Shown one piece after another: positions 50,173 to 62,920 of a stretch of 64,000 nucleotides of DNA. The notes beneath the pieces were generated by a model. That model ran no database searches. It was not told where the DNA came from and saw only the letters and a program-made list of their open reading frames with translations. The DNA is taken from positions 1,204,001-1,268,000 of the forward strand of contig JALDNG010000088.1 of the NCBI GenBank assembly GCA_024349245.1. Direction: 5' to 3'. The position numbers were made by a program, and so were the translations under genes. Source of the stretch: Neodontobutis hainanensis (lineage: Eukaryota > Chordata > Actinopteri > Gobiiformes > Odontobutidae). Position 1 is the first letter of the stretch. Each line of letters opens with the position of its first letter.

Positions 50173-51543
50173 TCACAACTGAAAGATACCTTTTTGAATA
50201 TGTAATAAAAGAGCATACAAGTTAAACGCTACAATGAACAGCAGATGTGACTAACTATTTAGACCTTGTCCGTTTGTATAATCTCCTGAGTCTTCTATCT
50301 GTTGTATGCATCTATTCTGCAGTTTGGGTGGGCCCCTGACACCTTCAGCAGCCCACAACAATAAGCCCAGACACTGTGACTCCAGCCGCTGGCGCAGCTC
50401 ACTTTATTGCCAACAGCTAATTGTAATCAAACGTGTGCTATCACTGAGAGGCAGTCTTTCTCTCTTTCATCTGAAGCTCATCCATCCATGTTGAGTCGAG
50501 CTCAGTGCTGAGTGCAGTAGAGCTGTGATGAATCTGCCTATAAATCATATCTGTCAGCCACCAGTGAACTGTTGGCCTTTAATAGCCAATAAATACAGGT
50601 TAGCAGGACAGAGGTTGACTGCAGGTCAGTGACTGGAGGTGTGATAGTCCTAAACTCAGCGGTCTGAACGGATTTGAAGACGGTTGTTCGGTCAGCGGAG
50701 GAATATGAACACTACGACTTTTTCAACTTCAGCATGTGTCTGTTTGGCACAGCCTCAACATCCTGAAGTCACAGCAGCCAGCTCAGGAAGTTATTTATCA
50801 CCCTTCACACAAGTGAATGCTCTCATCTTCCAACTATAGCCCTTTGATGGAGACACATTGGTTCAAACTCCCACCCCCTTTCTCCAGGCCTGCCTTTTTA
50901 ACCTATTGTTCCTTTCAAATGATTCTTTCAGAAACCATGACATAACCACATTTATGCACTGAACTTGACCTTTGGACATTTTGTGAGTGATTTGATTGGC
51001 CCATGTCACACTTGACACACTCAATATGGCATCATTCAGAATGGAAGTGATTCAAAGCTTTTTCAGAAATCCACTGGTACAAGCAGCTGATTTACAAAAT
51101 TAACGGGCAGTTACTACATTCAGCATTCATTGTCTAAAATAAACAGCAAAAACATTTTGTGCACACACCTTTAGTCAAATCTGTCCTGTGTCCTAATCCA
51201 TGTGTGTCCTGGCTCTAACCTTTGAGCAGGGCTATGTATGTGAGGCATGCAGTGACTGGGCCTGTGCTGTCTTTGTTACTGATGTCAAGTGTGTCCACCT
51301 CTGGGAGCACTACATGAGTGTGAATCAGGCTCAGCCCCGGCATGACCCCTATGCATGGCTCAGCCCACATTCCTCACAGTGCTCCAATACATATGGATCC
51401 ATTACTGCAGTGTTATCAGTCAGTCTGCACAGCAGGAAAAGGAAAGAAAAACATGGAATAAAAAACTTCATAAGCATAGCCTTGATATGGTGGTTGAACA
51501 CCTGGCCTTTATCTACCTCATTTCTCACTTTTCTACTGTTAAT
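50173..51543. other. non-coding region with a possible regulatory block
   Basis: 50306-50640 has dense homeodomain and TALE-like motifs (GCTAATTGTAATCAAA, ATAAATCATATCTGTCAG) and no recognised repeat. A back-to-back nuclear-receptor pair TGAACTTGACCT lies at 50960-50971. Function not shown. Confidence 0.3.
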
Positions 51544-51654
51544 GTAATAATGCATATACTAATGTTGCTGGTACTATTATCATGTAGTTTGTGACGACCA
51601 ACAGAAACTACATGATAATAGTACCAGCAACATTATTAGTACATGCATTATTAC
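51544..51654. repeat. 111-bp hairpin with 47/50-nt arms
   Basis: The left arm 51544-51590 and right arm 51605-51654 are reverse complements apart from one substitution and a 3-nt gap; the loop is 14 nt (51591-51604). The central 31 bp of each arm (for example TGTTGCTGGTACTATTATCA) pair perfectly. Confidence 0.9.
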
Positions 51655-53475
51655 ATGCCTATTACATGCCTAAAGACCATGTTTACAGTAAATCCAATAT
51701 ATATTACTAGCAATGTGCCTCAACGCGTATTCTATTCACTGTGTCAATAGTTTAGAAAATGGCCCAGTTAGGTTTACATTTCCATTTTAAGGAAATTTTA
51801 CTTTTGATGTATTAAATGTCAGTGTGGAGACTATGCAGTACTTCTCTTCATATTTGAGTGTGTGTCTGTGACTAAACCAACAAGCTAGTGGCACCAGTGA
51901 CCAGCCAAGGACAGTCTGCACTCCTAATTTACTGTGGCCAACAGAGGAATACAAATGTTGTAATTACAACAGTCAGCAAAGATCATGCATGTTAAATACA
52001 TATATGTGTAATGCTGTAATGTGTCTTTGCCGTATTGTTGCGCATTCACCTGAGTGTGCAGGTTTGGAAGGCTTTGAAAGTACGACAGGTTGGCCCTCTC
52101 GCTGCACCTGTCCTTCGGGCTCCTGCTGCCACAATGTTCCGGAGAACTCTGTGGAGCGTGAAGACAGCAGTCTGCTCTGTGGCTCCCAGCCCGACTTGGC
52201 AGGTGCCGTAGGACCTACTACTTCACATGTACTGATATCCTAAAATAAGAAAGGGGTGGCTTCTTTCAGGTTTGACACATTAATGTAGTGTTTAGAAACT
52301 GTCAGTGTAAGAATTCATTATCAAAAAAATTTAATAAACTATTAATAAATAGTTGTGTTGTGTGCACATAAAACCACCATATGAGAATGTGTAAGTCAAT
52401 CTGGATCTGTTTTTTTTATTATTGTTGTTTTGACAAATGAACACTACCAACTTTTGTTATGAACTGGAGATGTATAAAAACTTTTTAAATTAAAAATAAT
52501 TTTTTTTAATTGAGGACGCACACACACTTTGGTGTTCAGTGGTTTTCAGGAAAACCCAATACAGCCACTACACATTTAAAAAAAAAAAACACTATGATCC
52601 CCAGGCTCAATTGTTTAGACCGGCATTTCCCAAAGTCAAGAGATAGCCTCCTAAAAGTCAGAAAATCCTGTGAGGCCCCTCAATCCAAAACTATATATAT
52701 ATAATTTTCAGCACCACCTAGAAAAACTAATATTCAAATAGTTATTTAGTATTTTCAAACTAAATTTCTTTTAATGGAGGCTACTTATGTGGACAACTTC
52801 TGGCGGCCTCCGGCAGTACCTTCATGGCCCACCGGGGGACTCGGACCCTTGTTTGGGAACTATTAGACCCTTCACTGTGGTTGTGGGAGTTCACCACTCC
52901 ATCTAGTGGTACACAGTGGCGGCTGGTGGTGATAATGGGCGGAGAGGCTAATAGATGCATTGTTACATTTTATAGACAGCAGCAGCACATTTTATATGAT
53001 TTAATGACAAATTGTCACACACAACCACTTGCACATACAACTTAATTTATCTTTGGTTTCCCTTGGCTGATTGTGATTTAGTCTCATCTTACAGTGGTAT
53101 CAGTCTTCTTATAAAATGCTCATAAACCTCATCAGTGTCTTCTTACAGCCACCACTAGCATCATATTGAATTTCTAACAAACAAACTTACTAATGCTACA
53201 TTTAACCGCCATCATGTCCTTTTAAAGGTTTAACCCATGCCACCGTCATTGTCACTGTAAAGCCTACAATAGGATACTGTACGTGATCTGTTATTGGACA
53301 AAATCCAGGCTAATTTAATTAACCTAACAGCGCCAAAACCAAGGGGTCTTACATATCTGTCAAGCACTATAATACAATGCTGAACAGGATTGTACTGTGC
53401 GGCCCATTTTCCCTTTTGTTTTTGGTTTACAGTGTTATTTTTAAACAAAAAAAACAAAACACTTCTGACTTGTTT

Positions 53476-53479
<4 letters not shown>
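51655..53479. other. unassigned region with a MITE-like remnant
   Basis: 52612-52872 is bounded by GGCATTTCCCAAAG and TTTGGGAACTATTAG, imperfect inverted ends of the Charlie/hAT type. 51989-52243 is an open frame of 84 codons with higher GC but no recognised domain. Confidence 0.35.

Positions 53480-53524
<45 letters not shown>
53480..53524. repeat. (TA)n microsatellite
   Basis: About 22 uninterrupted TA units. Confidence 0.98.
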
Positions 53525-53530
<6 letters not shown>

Positions 53531-55214
53531 AACCACTGTTGATATCATATAAATTTAAACTACAACTAATAATAATAATTTAATTTTATTGAAAATGGCA
53601 GGGAGGGCTTAGCCCACCTAGCCAATAGATACTAGCTGCCCCTGCCGCTCTGTCTGATCCTTTTCAATTTAAAATAACTTTATTAATCCCTATGGGGATA
53701 TTTGGTTGTTAGGTCTCTAAAAATTAGTTGATTCAGATGTCTGCCATTTACAGATTAATTGCAGAGTGTTATGGCAGTCAGGACGATGAAGTTCTTGTGG
53801 CGTTCTGTCAGCAGCTCACTGATCTCAGACGTCCATTGTCTGCTCTCAGTTGTTCAAAAGCCTAAAGGAGGAGATGGTCCATGTTTTTCAGTATAGCATT
53901 CGTCCTGTTGTGTGTCTGTTTTTCCACTATCTCAACCAGGGTCTGCAAACTAATAGCTATAATAGCTATAGTTGTGATCAACACAACACTGTCTATCATG
54001 AACACTGAGTAATATTCAAGTCAATGGTCAAGCACATATCAGGCTCCCTCGGTGTGGCACGCGCACACTCACATGCGCCCCTTGCTCATGTGCACAAGTG
54101 GAGGGGGTCGTTCAGAGGACACACGCCTACTCTTACTGCCCCGCTGCCCTTAACTTAAACCCTCACCCCAATCTTACCCCGGCCTTCTCCCCTCAACCCC
54201 CGCTCCAACACCCACTGCCCCATTAGCCCCTGTGCCCCTCCCCATCACCCCAGCATCTCCTCTAAATCAGCTAAGTTTTGACACAGTGCACACTGCTATC
54301 ACAGCTAAAAAGGAATTCCCATATTTTAGCTGAAATAATGATACTGCTATGTTACTGGTCAATACATATCTGATATTCTAAAATGTCTGATAGAACCCAA
54401 AACTTTAATGAGCTGAGCCAGTCTGAACCAAGCTGACTTGGTTGAATACGTGGAATTTCCACCAGAACTGCTTTCAACAGACAAAGACAAGTTTTAAAAA
54501 GTAATAGAATGTAAATGAGTACATATGTTAATGAATGAGTCACGAGTTTCACAAGTTTTAAGGCCTTTTTAAATAATAATAACACAAACAACACCAGAGA
54601 AATTACCAGCAAATCTCACACAATGTATAATAATCAGACAGGGTTGCTGAATGTGAGAGACAAGCACTTGTGGTTGACTTTTATTGAGAGCAATCTTGAA
54701 TCAACCAAATGGTCCAGTTCTACACACATCTCTGTGCCGAGTTCAGAGGGTAAAGTCATAGCAGGGGCAGTGACCCAGAGCCAGGGCGCTGCTGTTGAAC
54801 TCTAAGATGACCTCAGGCCAATGGCTTTTACACTCAACAGTCCCAACAGGCCCAAATCACTGATGCGCCAGTGTGTACGCGGGGTGCATTATTTTCAATT
54901 ATATTGAGGCCAATGGCATAATTTAAATCTTTAAAGAGGCCATAGTGAAAACAGATAACAGTCCCAAACAAAAGTCTAAAAATAAACAAAGTGGCACTAA
55001 AAAGAAAGCTGCGAGTGTCGATGATTGTGTTGCCCATTGTCACAATGCCTTTTTCAGATTTTGTATTTTTGTCATGGCAGCACAGTTGTAGATGTTTTTT
55101 TCTTCTGCTTTTTGTGAGGGGGCATGTGCCAAGGAATGTGCCAAATTTCATTTACATTTTTTCACTATAACACGGGTGCTATCGCACTTTTTTGCATATT
55201 TTCTATTTATAATA

Positions 55215-55400
55215 ATAGTACATACTACTTATATAGCGCTTTTCAAGATACCAAAGACTCTTTACATATCCATTATTCATTCACTCGACAGTCACACACT
55301 GTTGGTGGTACGCTGCATCTGTAGACACAGCTGCCCTGGGGCAGACTGACAGAGACGTTGCAGTCATTTTACACATTCTCACACAATCAGACACCAGAGA
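55215..55400 (-). mobile_element. SINE-type repeat tail, minus strand
   Basis: CTTATATAGCGCTTTTCAAG, CATTATTCATTCACTCGACA and CAGCTGCCCTGGGGCAGACT are the teleost SINE/LINE-tail phrases seen at 2525-2660, here in the same orientation. Confidence 0.65.
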
Positions 55401-55831
55401 CACAGACACTGATCAAGCCAAACTGCTGCTGATCACGTGGTGTTGCTGCACTATATTTTGTGTTCAATTTAACGTGAGTCAGTGTGCCCTCCCATGGGAC
55501 ATCCCATGAGGGTGTCACTGTAAGGCATGCTGTTGTGCCCCATTTTAAGCCATTTTTATAGTTTGCTCAAAATATTTAAACAACACTGAGGTTTCTCTGG
55601 TTTCTCATAGCTTTTTTGTCTTTCTCTTATTTCTCACCCTGGTAGGGGGTCTAAAGCAGGGGTCTTCAAAGTTCAAGCCAAGGTCCCACCAGAAGAGATG
55701 GAGCAGGGACCCCATACATCAATAGTATATTGTAAAAATATTTTAATGAATAATAAATAGTATAAATATTGTATAAAGTACCATGTATAGACATACCTTT
55801 GTATTATATTATTTCAATATAGGTCTATTGC

Positions 55832-56300
55832 TGTCATGTCCTGCCATCTTTGGTCTATTGTAGTTAGTCTGTCCATGTATTTTATCTTGTTTTCTGTGTC
55901 TTATTGTGTCTCTAACCCCTGTCTGTGTTTCTTGAATGTCTTCCTGCCCTTGTGTTTTTCCTTCCACTGTGATTACCTGCTCTGCCCCTGATTTGTTCCA
56001 CCTTGTGCTTCGTTGTCTTCCCTTTATAGTGTGTTTTCACCTGTCCTGTGCCAGATTGTCTTTACCGCTCGTGTGAGCGCTCTTGTCTTTCCTTGTGTTT
56101 ACTGTACTGGTCTTCTAGTGTGTTCTGACCTCAGCTTTGTTTCGACTTTGTCTGCTGGATTGTGATTTTCTACCTCTGCCTAGGAAAAACCCTGTTAAAC
56201 ATCTTACTTGTGGGGTCTGCATTTAGGGTAATTTGCCTGTTAATTGACAATTGCAAATAAATAACAATCCTTGTATTTGTCTATGACTCGTTTTGGAGGT
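55832..56300 (+). mobile_element. T-rich LTR-like repeat, copy 1
   Basis: Begins TGTCATGTCCTGCC and shares GTGATTACCTGCTCTGCCCC plus surrounding order with 63256-63850. It includes a TTTATAGTGTG TATA-like site. Probably a diverged LTR of a fish LTR retrotransposon; ends not defined. Confidence 0.45.
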
Positions 56301-56879
56301 GTTTTGGTAATTTTTTTATTGTAATGCAGAGATTTGTCCAAATAAAAAGAGACTAGTTTTTGTGTTGATATCAACTAAGGAGAGGGTAAATTTATCACTA
56401 GATGAATTGATCTTTTCTGTTGTGAAAGCTATAAAATACTTTTCTTTGGTAAAACTGAAATCGAATTACTATCATACGGATTAAAATTAGGTGGTCATAG
56501 ATACATTTGCTTTTTTCACCACCTGCAAGACTACAAGATGTATCCCTCTGAAGTTGATTGGAAAGGCAGAATGAGTAAAATAGTCAAAATCTAAGTACGT
56601 ATAAGGGTGAGACAGAACTTACAAAATATAATACAACAGAATTTATAAATGAATGAATGAAATTCTAGCAATATTATTGTATTTGTAAGTAGAAGATTTA
56701 TTAAATTTAATATTTTTTTCTTTCGTTCCTCTCTCCTATTAAAATCCAAACAACAGACTCTTCTATGTTGACCCCAGTAGGCAGTTTATGTGCCTAATTG
56801 TGTTGAGTGTGGTTGGAATGCCACAATCATCCTGGTACTGTAAATCATAATGGCATCAGGAGTTCTATGTACAGGGTTA

Positions 56880-57680
56880 CTGCTGGTTATGACTGGCCAA
56901 CTCAAAAGAGAAATGGGTTATGTGGGGTGTGCTCTGGGAGTGTAGGGTCCGGGGCCCTTTGCTAATGGCTGTTGGGTCCCTGTACGACCGGAGCAGGAGC
57001 TTGGTTTGCATTGCCGGCAGTAAGTCAAACCTTTTCCCTCAGGGCTTTTTTCACTGGTCCTGTTTATTATCTTTATGGACACAATTTCTAGGCGCAGCCA
57101 GGGGCCGGAGGGAGTCTGGTTTGAGGACCACAAGATTCTGCTTTCTTTGCAGGGTGGCGGGGCACTCCCTTAGAGCTCGGTCACTCTGGAGGAGCTCAAA
57201 GTAGAGCCGTTGCTCGCCACATCGAGAAGAGACAGCTGAGGTGGCTCGGGCATCTGTTTCGAGGTCCTCCTTGTGGTGGAACATGCCCAGAACACCTCCC
57301 CAGAACAGATGCCCGAGCCACCTCAGCTGGCTCCTCTGGATGTGGAGGAGGCCAGGTCAACCTGAGGAGGAAACTCATTTTGGATATTCAAGATCTTGTT
57401 CCATCCTTCCCTCACTCGTGAACAAGACCCCTAGATACTTAAACTCCTCCACTTGAAGCAGCAACCTGAAGCAAACTAAAGGGGACAAGCCACCCTTTTC
57501 CGACTGAGAACCATGGTCTCAGACTTGGAGGTGCTGATCCTCATCTCAGCTGCTTCACACTCGGCTGCAAACCGTCCCAGTGCACACTGAAGGTCCTGGC
57601 TTGATGGAACCAACATGATGTGAGGGACACAGTCAAATTCCTTCTCCAGATCCACAAAGCACATGTGGACTGTCATCCAG
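56880..57680. pseudogene. scrambled RTE-like reverse transcriptase fragments
   Basis: + strand 56960-57130 reads SLYDRSRSLVCIAGSKSNLF, and 57190-57420 has the C-terminal IEKRQLRWLGHLFRGPPCGG in another frame. The minus strand 57476-57676 reads FVDLEKEFDCVPHIM and QDLQCALGRFAAECEAAEMR plus ISTSKSETMVLSRKR. Pieces of one protein thus lie in opposite orientations, a rearranged or doubly inserted remnant. Confidence 0.8.
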
Positions 57681-58195
57681 TCTTAGTTTCATCAGACCAG
57701 AGAATTCTGTTTCTCAGGTGTCTTTTTGGAAACTGGCTGGTAAAAGGCTGGCTGTCATGTGCCTTTTACTGAGGCTGACTGCTGGAGCTCTGTCTGACCA
57801 ACCGGTTTTCTTGGTCATCTCCTTAATTAAGGCCCTTCTCCCCATTTGCTCAGTTTGGCCGGGTGGCCAACTCTAGGAAGGGTCTTAGTGAGCACAGAAT
57901 TTCTGCAGCATCACTTCAAATTTGCAGAATTTTTTCTGTACCCTTCCCCAGATCTGTGCCTTGATACAATCCTGTCTCAGAGGTCTACAGACAATTCCTT
58001 GGACTTCATACCTTGCTTTGTGCGCTGACATGCACTGTTAACTGTGGCACCTTCTATAGATAGGTATGGGCTTTTCACAATCATGTCCAATCAACGGAAT
58101 TTACCACAGGTGGACTCCTATCAAGTTGTACAAGCATGATCATTGGAAAAAGGATGTATCTAAGCTCAATTTTGAGATATGTACAGCAATAAAAT
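57681..58195. mobile_element. DNA-transposon-like repeat fragment
   Basis: Phrases such as TCTTAGTTTCATCAGACCAG, AGAATTCTGTTTCTCAGGTG and GGAAAAAGGATGTATCTAAG belong to a familiar teleost interspersed repeat of Tc1-like transposase type in antisense. Heavily mutated. Confidence 0.55.
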
Positions 58196-58533
58196 ACACT
58201 CCCCTAAAGGGTTATTAGGAACACCATACTAAAACTGTGTTTGACCCCCTTTCTCCTTCAGAACTACCTTAATTCTATGTGGCATTGATTCAACAAGGTG
58301 CTGAAAGCATTCTTTAGAAATGTTGGCACATATTGATAGGATAGCATCTTGCAGATGATGGAGATTTGTGGGATGCACATCCAGGACATGAAGCTCTCGT
58401 TCCACCACATCCCATTGTCATGTTCAAGAAGATTGTCATTTTCAAGAAACCAATTTGAAATGTTTCTAACTTTGTGACATGGTGCATTATCCTGCTGGAA
58501 GTAGCCATCAGAGGATGGGTATATGGTCAGAAA

Positions 58534-59896
58534 CAGTGTTGGTCATCTTACTTTAAAAAAGTAATTAGTTACAGTTACACATTACTTCTCCCAAAAAGTA
58601 ATTGAGTTAGTAACTCAATTGAGTTAGTACTCAATTACCACATTGTACAAGTAATTAGTTACTCAGCAAAGTAACTGTAGTTACTTTTTATGTTCTCCAA
58701 CGCTATTACATTCTATAAATCTTTAATATCAAAGATGTTTATATTAACTGATTGAAGAATAAAAACACCATATACTGTGACGACCCAGCTCTTGAACTTC
58801 CCCTTTAAGAGGGTTGGCTTGTGTGGAGTGGATGGGTCGTCAGGTGTGGTCTACCTGAGAGAGGGGCTTCGAGTATATATAAGCCAGCCTGCCTTTGTTC
58901 TCTCTCTTGCGCTCTCTCAGGTGAGCCACCATCTTTGTAAACTCTTTTGTTAGTCCTATCTTACTACACACATGACTCTGACATCTTGACACATTCATGC
59001 ACCTCATTCACTACTGATTGTTTAAACTCAGTTACAGTTATACTAATCAAATGCATTAATAAATCAACTGGCAATCAACCTTTGTTGTCTGTGTGGATTC
59101 CTCTCTTTGTTGCTAACCTGAGCTAGTTGGTAACAATACAGTATTTTAAAACATTTGGTATTTATCTGAACTCAGTAGATTGCAGTATGCCATATGATAT
59201 GCATAGGAATAAAAACATATAAAAAATAGATATTGAAAAAAAGAAACAAAGGAAGATCTGACCATTAAGTGCAAATCTCTCTACCTGTAAATTATTGCAC
59301 AATAAACAGAACACAATCCAACTCTCTCTGTAGAGTAACATGTTGTTCATTCTCAGTGAAAATGAACAATACATTAATCTATACTAAAATACTCATCTAA
59401 TAACTAAACCAGAGGTAACGTAGGAGAAGCAAACAAGTGTTAGCATGTGTTGATGTGAGGGGCTTTATAAGATTTGAGTTGCTTGAGACAGACGTGGTTA
59501 AAGTCTTTTTTCCTGGACATAGCGTGCATGTTACAGAAACATTCTTGTCTTTAATTTAAGAAGTAGTGCCGGTACTTCCAGGTTGAGAACGCTACCTTTG
59601 AATTTCCCTGGCACGTCTCCATTGTTGCTGACACTGTCTTGTGTTTAGTGGTAGTCAGAGCGTGCAGTGAGACATCTCCACCCCTGTTCTGTCCAGGCAG
59701 CTGATGTGTAGCCAAAGCATGGCACCTTACTGCTTTAGTCAACCAACTGTAGTGACGTGACACTTTAGATTCTCAGTAAACGATGTTGCAACGAAAGGAA
59801 AAGTAATTAATTAGATTACTCTATTACTGAAAAATAAACTAGTAGTAAACTAGTTAGTAAAGCCGTTATACTCTAACACTGTTACTTCCAACACTG
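58534..59896. mobile_element. hAT-like element with 8-bp target duplication
   Basis: Ends CAGTGTTGG (58534) and CCAACACTG (to 59896). Flanks GTCAGAAA (58526-58533) and GTCAGAAT (59897-59904) form an 8-bp target-site duplication with one mismatch. Subterminal AAAGTAATTAGTTACAGTTA and its inverse near 59800-59830. 1,363 bp, of which 360 bp is a later LTR insertion. No transposase. Confidence 0.9.
58776..59135 (+). mobile_element. solo LTR (LTR retrotransposon) inside the hAT-like element
   Basis: Starts TGTGACGACCC and ends GGTAACA, flanked on both sides by ATAC (58772-58775 and 59136-59139), a 4-bp target duplication. It contains a TATA box (GTATATATAAGCC, about 58872) and a late AATAAA (about 59056), the expected promoter and poly(A) order of an LTR. 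No internal coding region is present, so it is a solo LTR. Confidence 0.8.
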
Positions 59897-60400
59897 GTCA
59901 GAATCAATGCTCAGGTAGGCCGTGGCATTTAAACGATTCACAGTTGGCACTAAGGGGCCTAAAGTGTTCCAAAACATCCCCCACACCATTACACCACCAC
60001 CACCAGCCTGCACAGTGGTAACAAGGCATGATGGATCCATGTTCTCATTCAGTTCACTCCACATTCTGACTCGGTAGAGTCATAATGTCTCAACAGAAAT
60101 GAGTTTGTGCAAATTGTAGAGGAGATGAGTGGTACCCAGTGGGCTCTTCTGCTGTTCTAGCCCGTCCGCCTCGTGAAAATCCCAGTAACTGAGCAGATTG
60201 TGAAATACTCAGACCGGCCCGTCTGGCAACAACAACCATGCCACTCTCAAAATTGCTTAAATCACCTTTCTGTCCCATTCTGACATTCAGTTTGGAGTTC
60301 AGGAGATTGTCTTGACCAGGACCACACCCCTAAATGCACTGAAGCAACTGCCATGTGATTGGTTGATTAGATTCTTGTATTAAATAATTCTTAAAATGGC

Positions 60401-61206
60401 AAAATTTTTTTGCTAACCAAAAAAGGATTAGAACAAGGAAATATTCTTTCAGAGCCAGCCCAGGGATGTGGTCCTTATTTCTTCTGACCCCAAAAGAAAG
60501 AAAACTGGTTAAAATAATTGTTTGGTTCAGATCACAAATTAGACATTGGTCAATTTAGAAATGGAGACCGGTTTAATTCTCGCAAGAATGAAACAAATCA
60601 AACACATGCAACAGTGGTACATGGTGATTTGCTTAACATGTTTACAACACATATAGTGTTTATAGGGGGACATTATGCCCGCCATTTAGCTCCAGGGTCG
60701 CTGATTGACGTGTAATGAGCTGACATGTCAGTTATAGATGTGAATAAGTTTACGTGTACTGTTAGTGTACTGGACAGAGTGTCCCTGACAGTGATTAGAT
60801 GCAGTGCAAAGTGATGTCTTTGTCTTGTTTGGATTAGCCTGGCGCCAATATGAGATATAGCTAAAGACATTAAGTCATAAGTGTATGTGAATAGGCACAT
60901 GAATTTGACCAGGAGAAGGAGCATTCAGCAAAAATATACAATTAAATTTACATCTCCCTCGTCTTTATGCTGATAAAAAACTAGCATAACACAAAATATT
61001 AGTTTGGGTGTGAATTGTATATTATGGCAGGAGCAAAAACCCTGCAGGGCAGCTGACTTGGCCTAAGTACATTTGACCAGGAGGTAAATGACCTATTGCT
61101 GGGGAAAATTCTCCTGCCCTAGGCGGTCTCTACCCTTAGGCATCAAAGTGTCAATTCACTCTTAGTTAGGTTTGACTATAAAATCAAAGACGATTAATGC
61201 AATGTA
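60401..61206. other. unassigned non-coding region
   Basis: No open frame above 85 codons and no recognised protein similarity or repeat. Confidence 0.4.
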
Positions 61207-61925
61207 CAGTATTGTTCAAAATAAAATAATTTCAGTACAATATGACTAACCAGAATAATACAGGTTTTTAGTATATTTTTATTGCTAAGTGGCAAAAAAA
61301 TTACCAGTAGTTGCAGTAGATTCTCAGAAAACAAACCCAGCATTCATGATATGCTCGCTCTTAAGTCTGTGCAATTGGGCAATTAGTTGAAAGGGGTGTG
61401 TTCAAAAAAGTAGCAGTGTCTGCCGTTGACTGTACAAACTCAAAATTATTTTGTACAAACATTTTAGTAAACATTTAGTTTAGTGTTTCTAGGATTTAGC
61501 AATCCTGTGAAGTATTGGAAATCATTTTAGCTGAACCACCTATCATTTTTGATAGGGTTTTTAATTAGAAGGCCGATGTTCTTCTGAACAATCCATTTTC
61601 CTCAGGCTTTTCAAATGCATGTTCAACAAGTGCTGGCTTCTTTCTTAAATAGGTTCCACCTGATTCACACCTGTTTTTTCACAAAATTGATGACCTCAGT
61701 GATTGAATGCCACACTGCTATTTTTTTTAACAAAGCCCTTTCAACTATTTGCCCAATTGCACAGCCTTAAGAGCGTGCATATCATGAATGCTGGGTCTTC
61801 TTTGTTTTCTGAGAATCTACTGCACCTACTGGTAACTTGTTTGCCACTTAGCAATAAAAAATATACTAAAAACCTGGATTATTCTGGTTAGTCACATTGT
61901 CCTGCTATTATTTTGAACAATACTG
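61207..61925 (-). mobile_element. 719-bp deletion derivative of a Tc1-like element
   Basis: TA flanks at 61205-61206 and 61926-61927; ends CAGTATTGTTCAAAATAA and TTATTTTGAACAATACTG. The inverted repeats are long (about 200 bp). The left side keeps the 3' end of the parent and the right side its 5' end including the region before the transposase; the gene itself is lost. Same family as 42946-44002. Confidence 0.9.
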
Positions 61926-62920
61926 TATAACAGGGTTACTATTTTACCAGTGTAACCACTATAGGGTGAATTAATCCATTGATAACATCAAAATCCAATA
62001 AATCAGAGACACAGAATACCTCCAAAACAACAAATAAAATTCAGAAATGTTCAAGATAAACTGGTCATCCCATTTGAACTCTATCCATGCCTATTCATCT
62101 CTGTCCCTAAAACCAAAAGAAACAAAACATGGAGTGAGACATATGCACATTTATAATAATTAAAATCAATTCTCTCTCATTGAGCAAACGATGATGTCCC
62201 CAGATCAGATTTTTCAATGTCTTAGGTCAAAAGTCTTGACCATAGTATCATTCGGTAGGCGCATGTAGATGAATGTTGACCTAGCAACGACCACATTCAT
62301 TAATGTCACCAACAAGCTCCGGATACACGGAATACAACACAAACAAAAGTTATCAAACATAAAATTATATGTATATCAATACAGATTTTATAATTCCAGC
62401 CAATTTTATAAACAATTTGTCAAACCAGGTCTAGATTAAGTCCTCTTTGCCAGAACACTCATTCATCTGCTAGTGTGTGAAGTTCCCCCACAGCAATAGT
62501 TATGCTGGTATCAAGAGCTGTGTTATTTGGAATGAAACATTTTGTTGACCCCAGCCTTTTCAGCTAAGAGCATGCTCAGTGCCATTCTGTTTTGTCTGGT
62601 CATTAGGCTGGTCATGTCTAACTTTTGTTTTTTATTAACAGTAACAGCATCTCTGTTGTAATTAATTAATGTTTGTTGGTTGTATATAGCTAATCCAATC
62701 CACATTTGTATTAACTGTCTCAAAAGAGAATAGTTTTAAATCCTGCTGCTATCTGATTTCTAGCCTTATATTCATTAGGCACACTTCGAGAGACACGTAT
62801 GTTGTCGATGTATGTGTGGCTATTGAATGAACCTGTGGGAGCTGCTCTCTTGCTCCTAAGGTGTGAGCTTCTGCTATTGGTGCTCTGTAACATTGTATGT
62901 GAATATACACAACAGGAGCA

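Larger units (their letters stand above)
58200..60400 (-). pseudogene. Tc1-like transposon, split by a hAT-like insertion
   Basis: The outer element of a nest. The minus-strand transposase starts at 60278 with MGQKGDLSNFESGMVVVARR and AGLSISQSAQLLGFSR (helix-turn-helix), continues at 60064-59900 with MDPSCLVTTVQAGGGGVMVW, is interrupted at 59896-58534, and resumes in 58510-58300 with degraded C-terminal sequence. The left terminus CTAAAGGGTTATTAGGAACA is at about 58205. Stops and frameshifts make it inactive. Confidence 0.85.
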
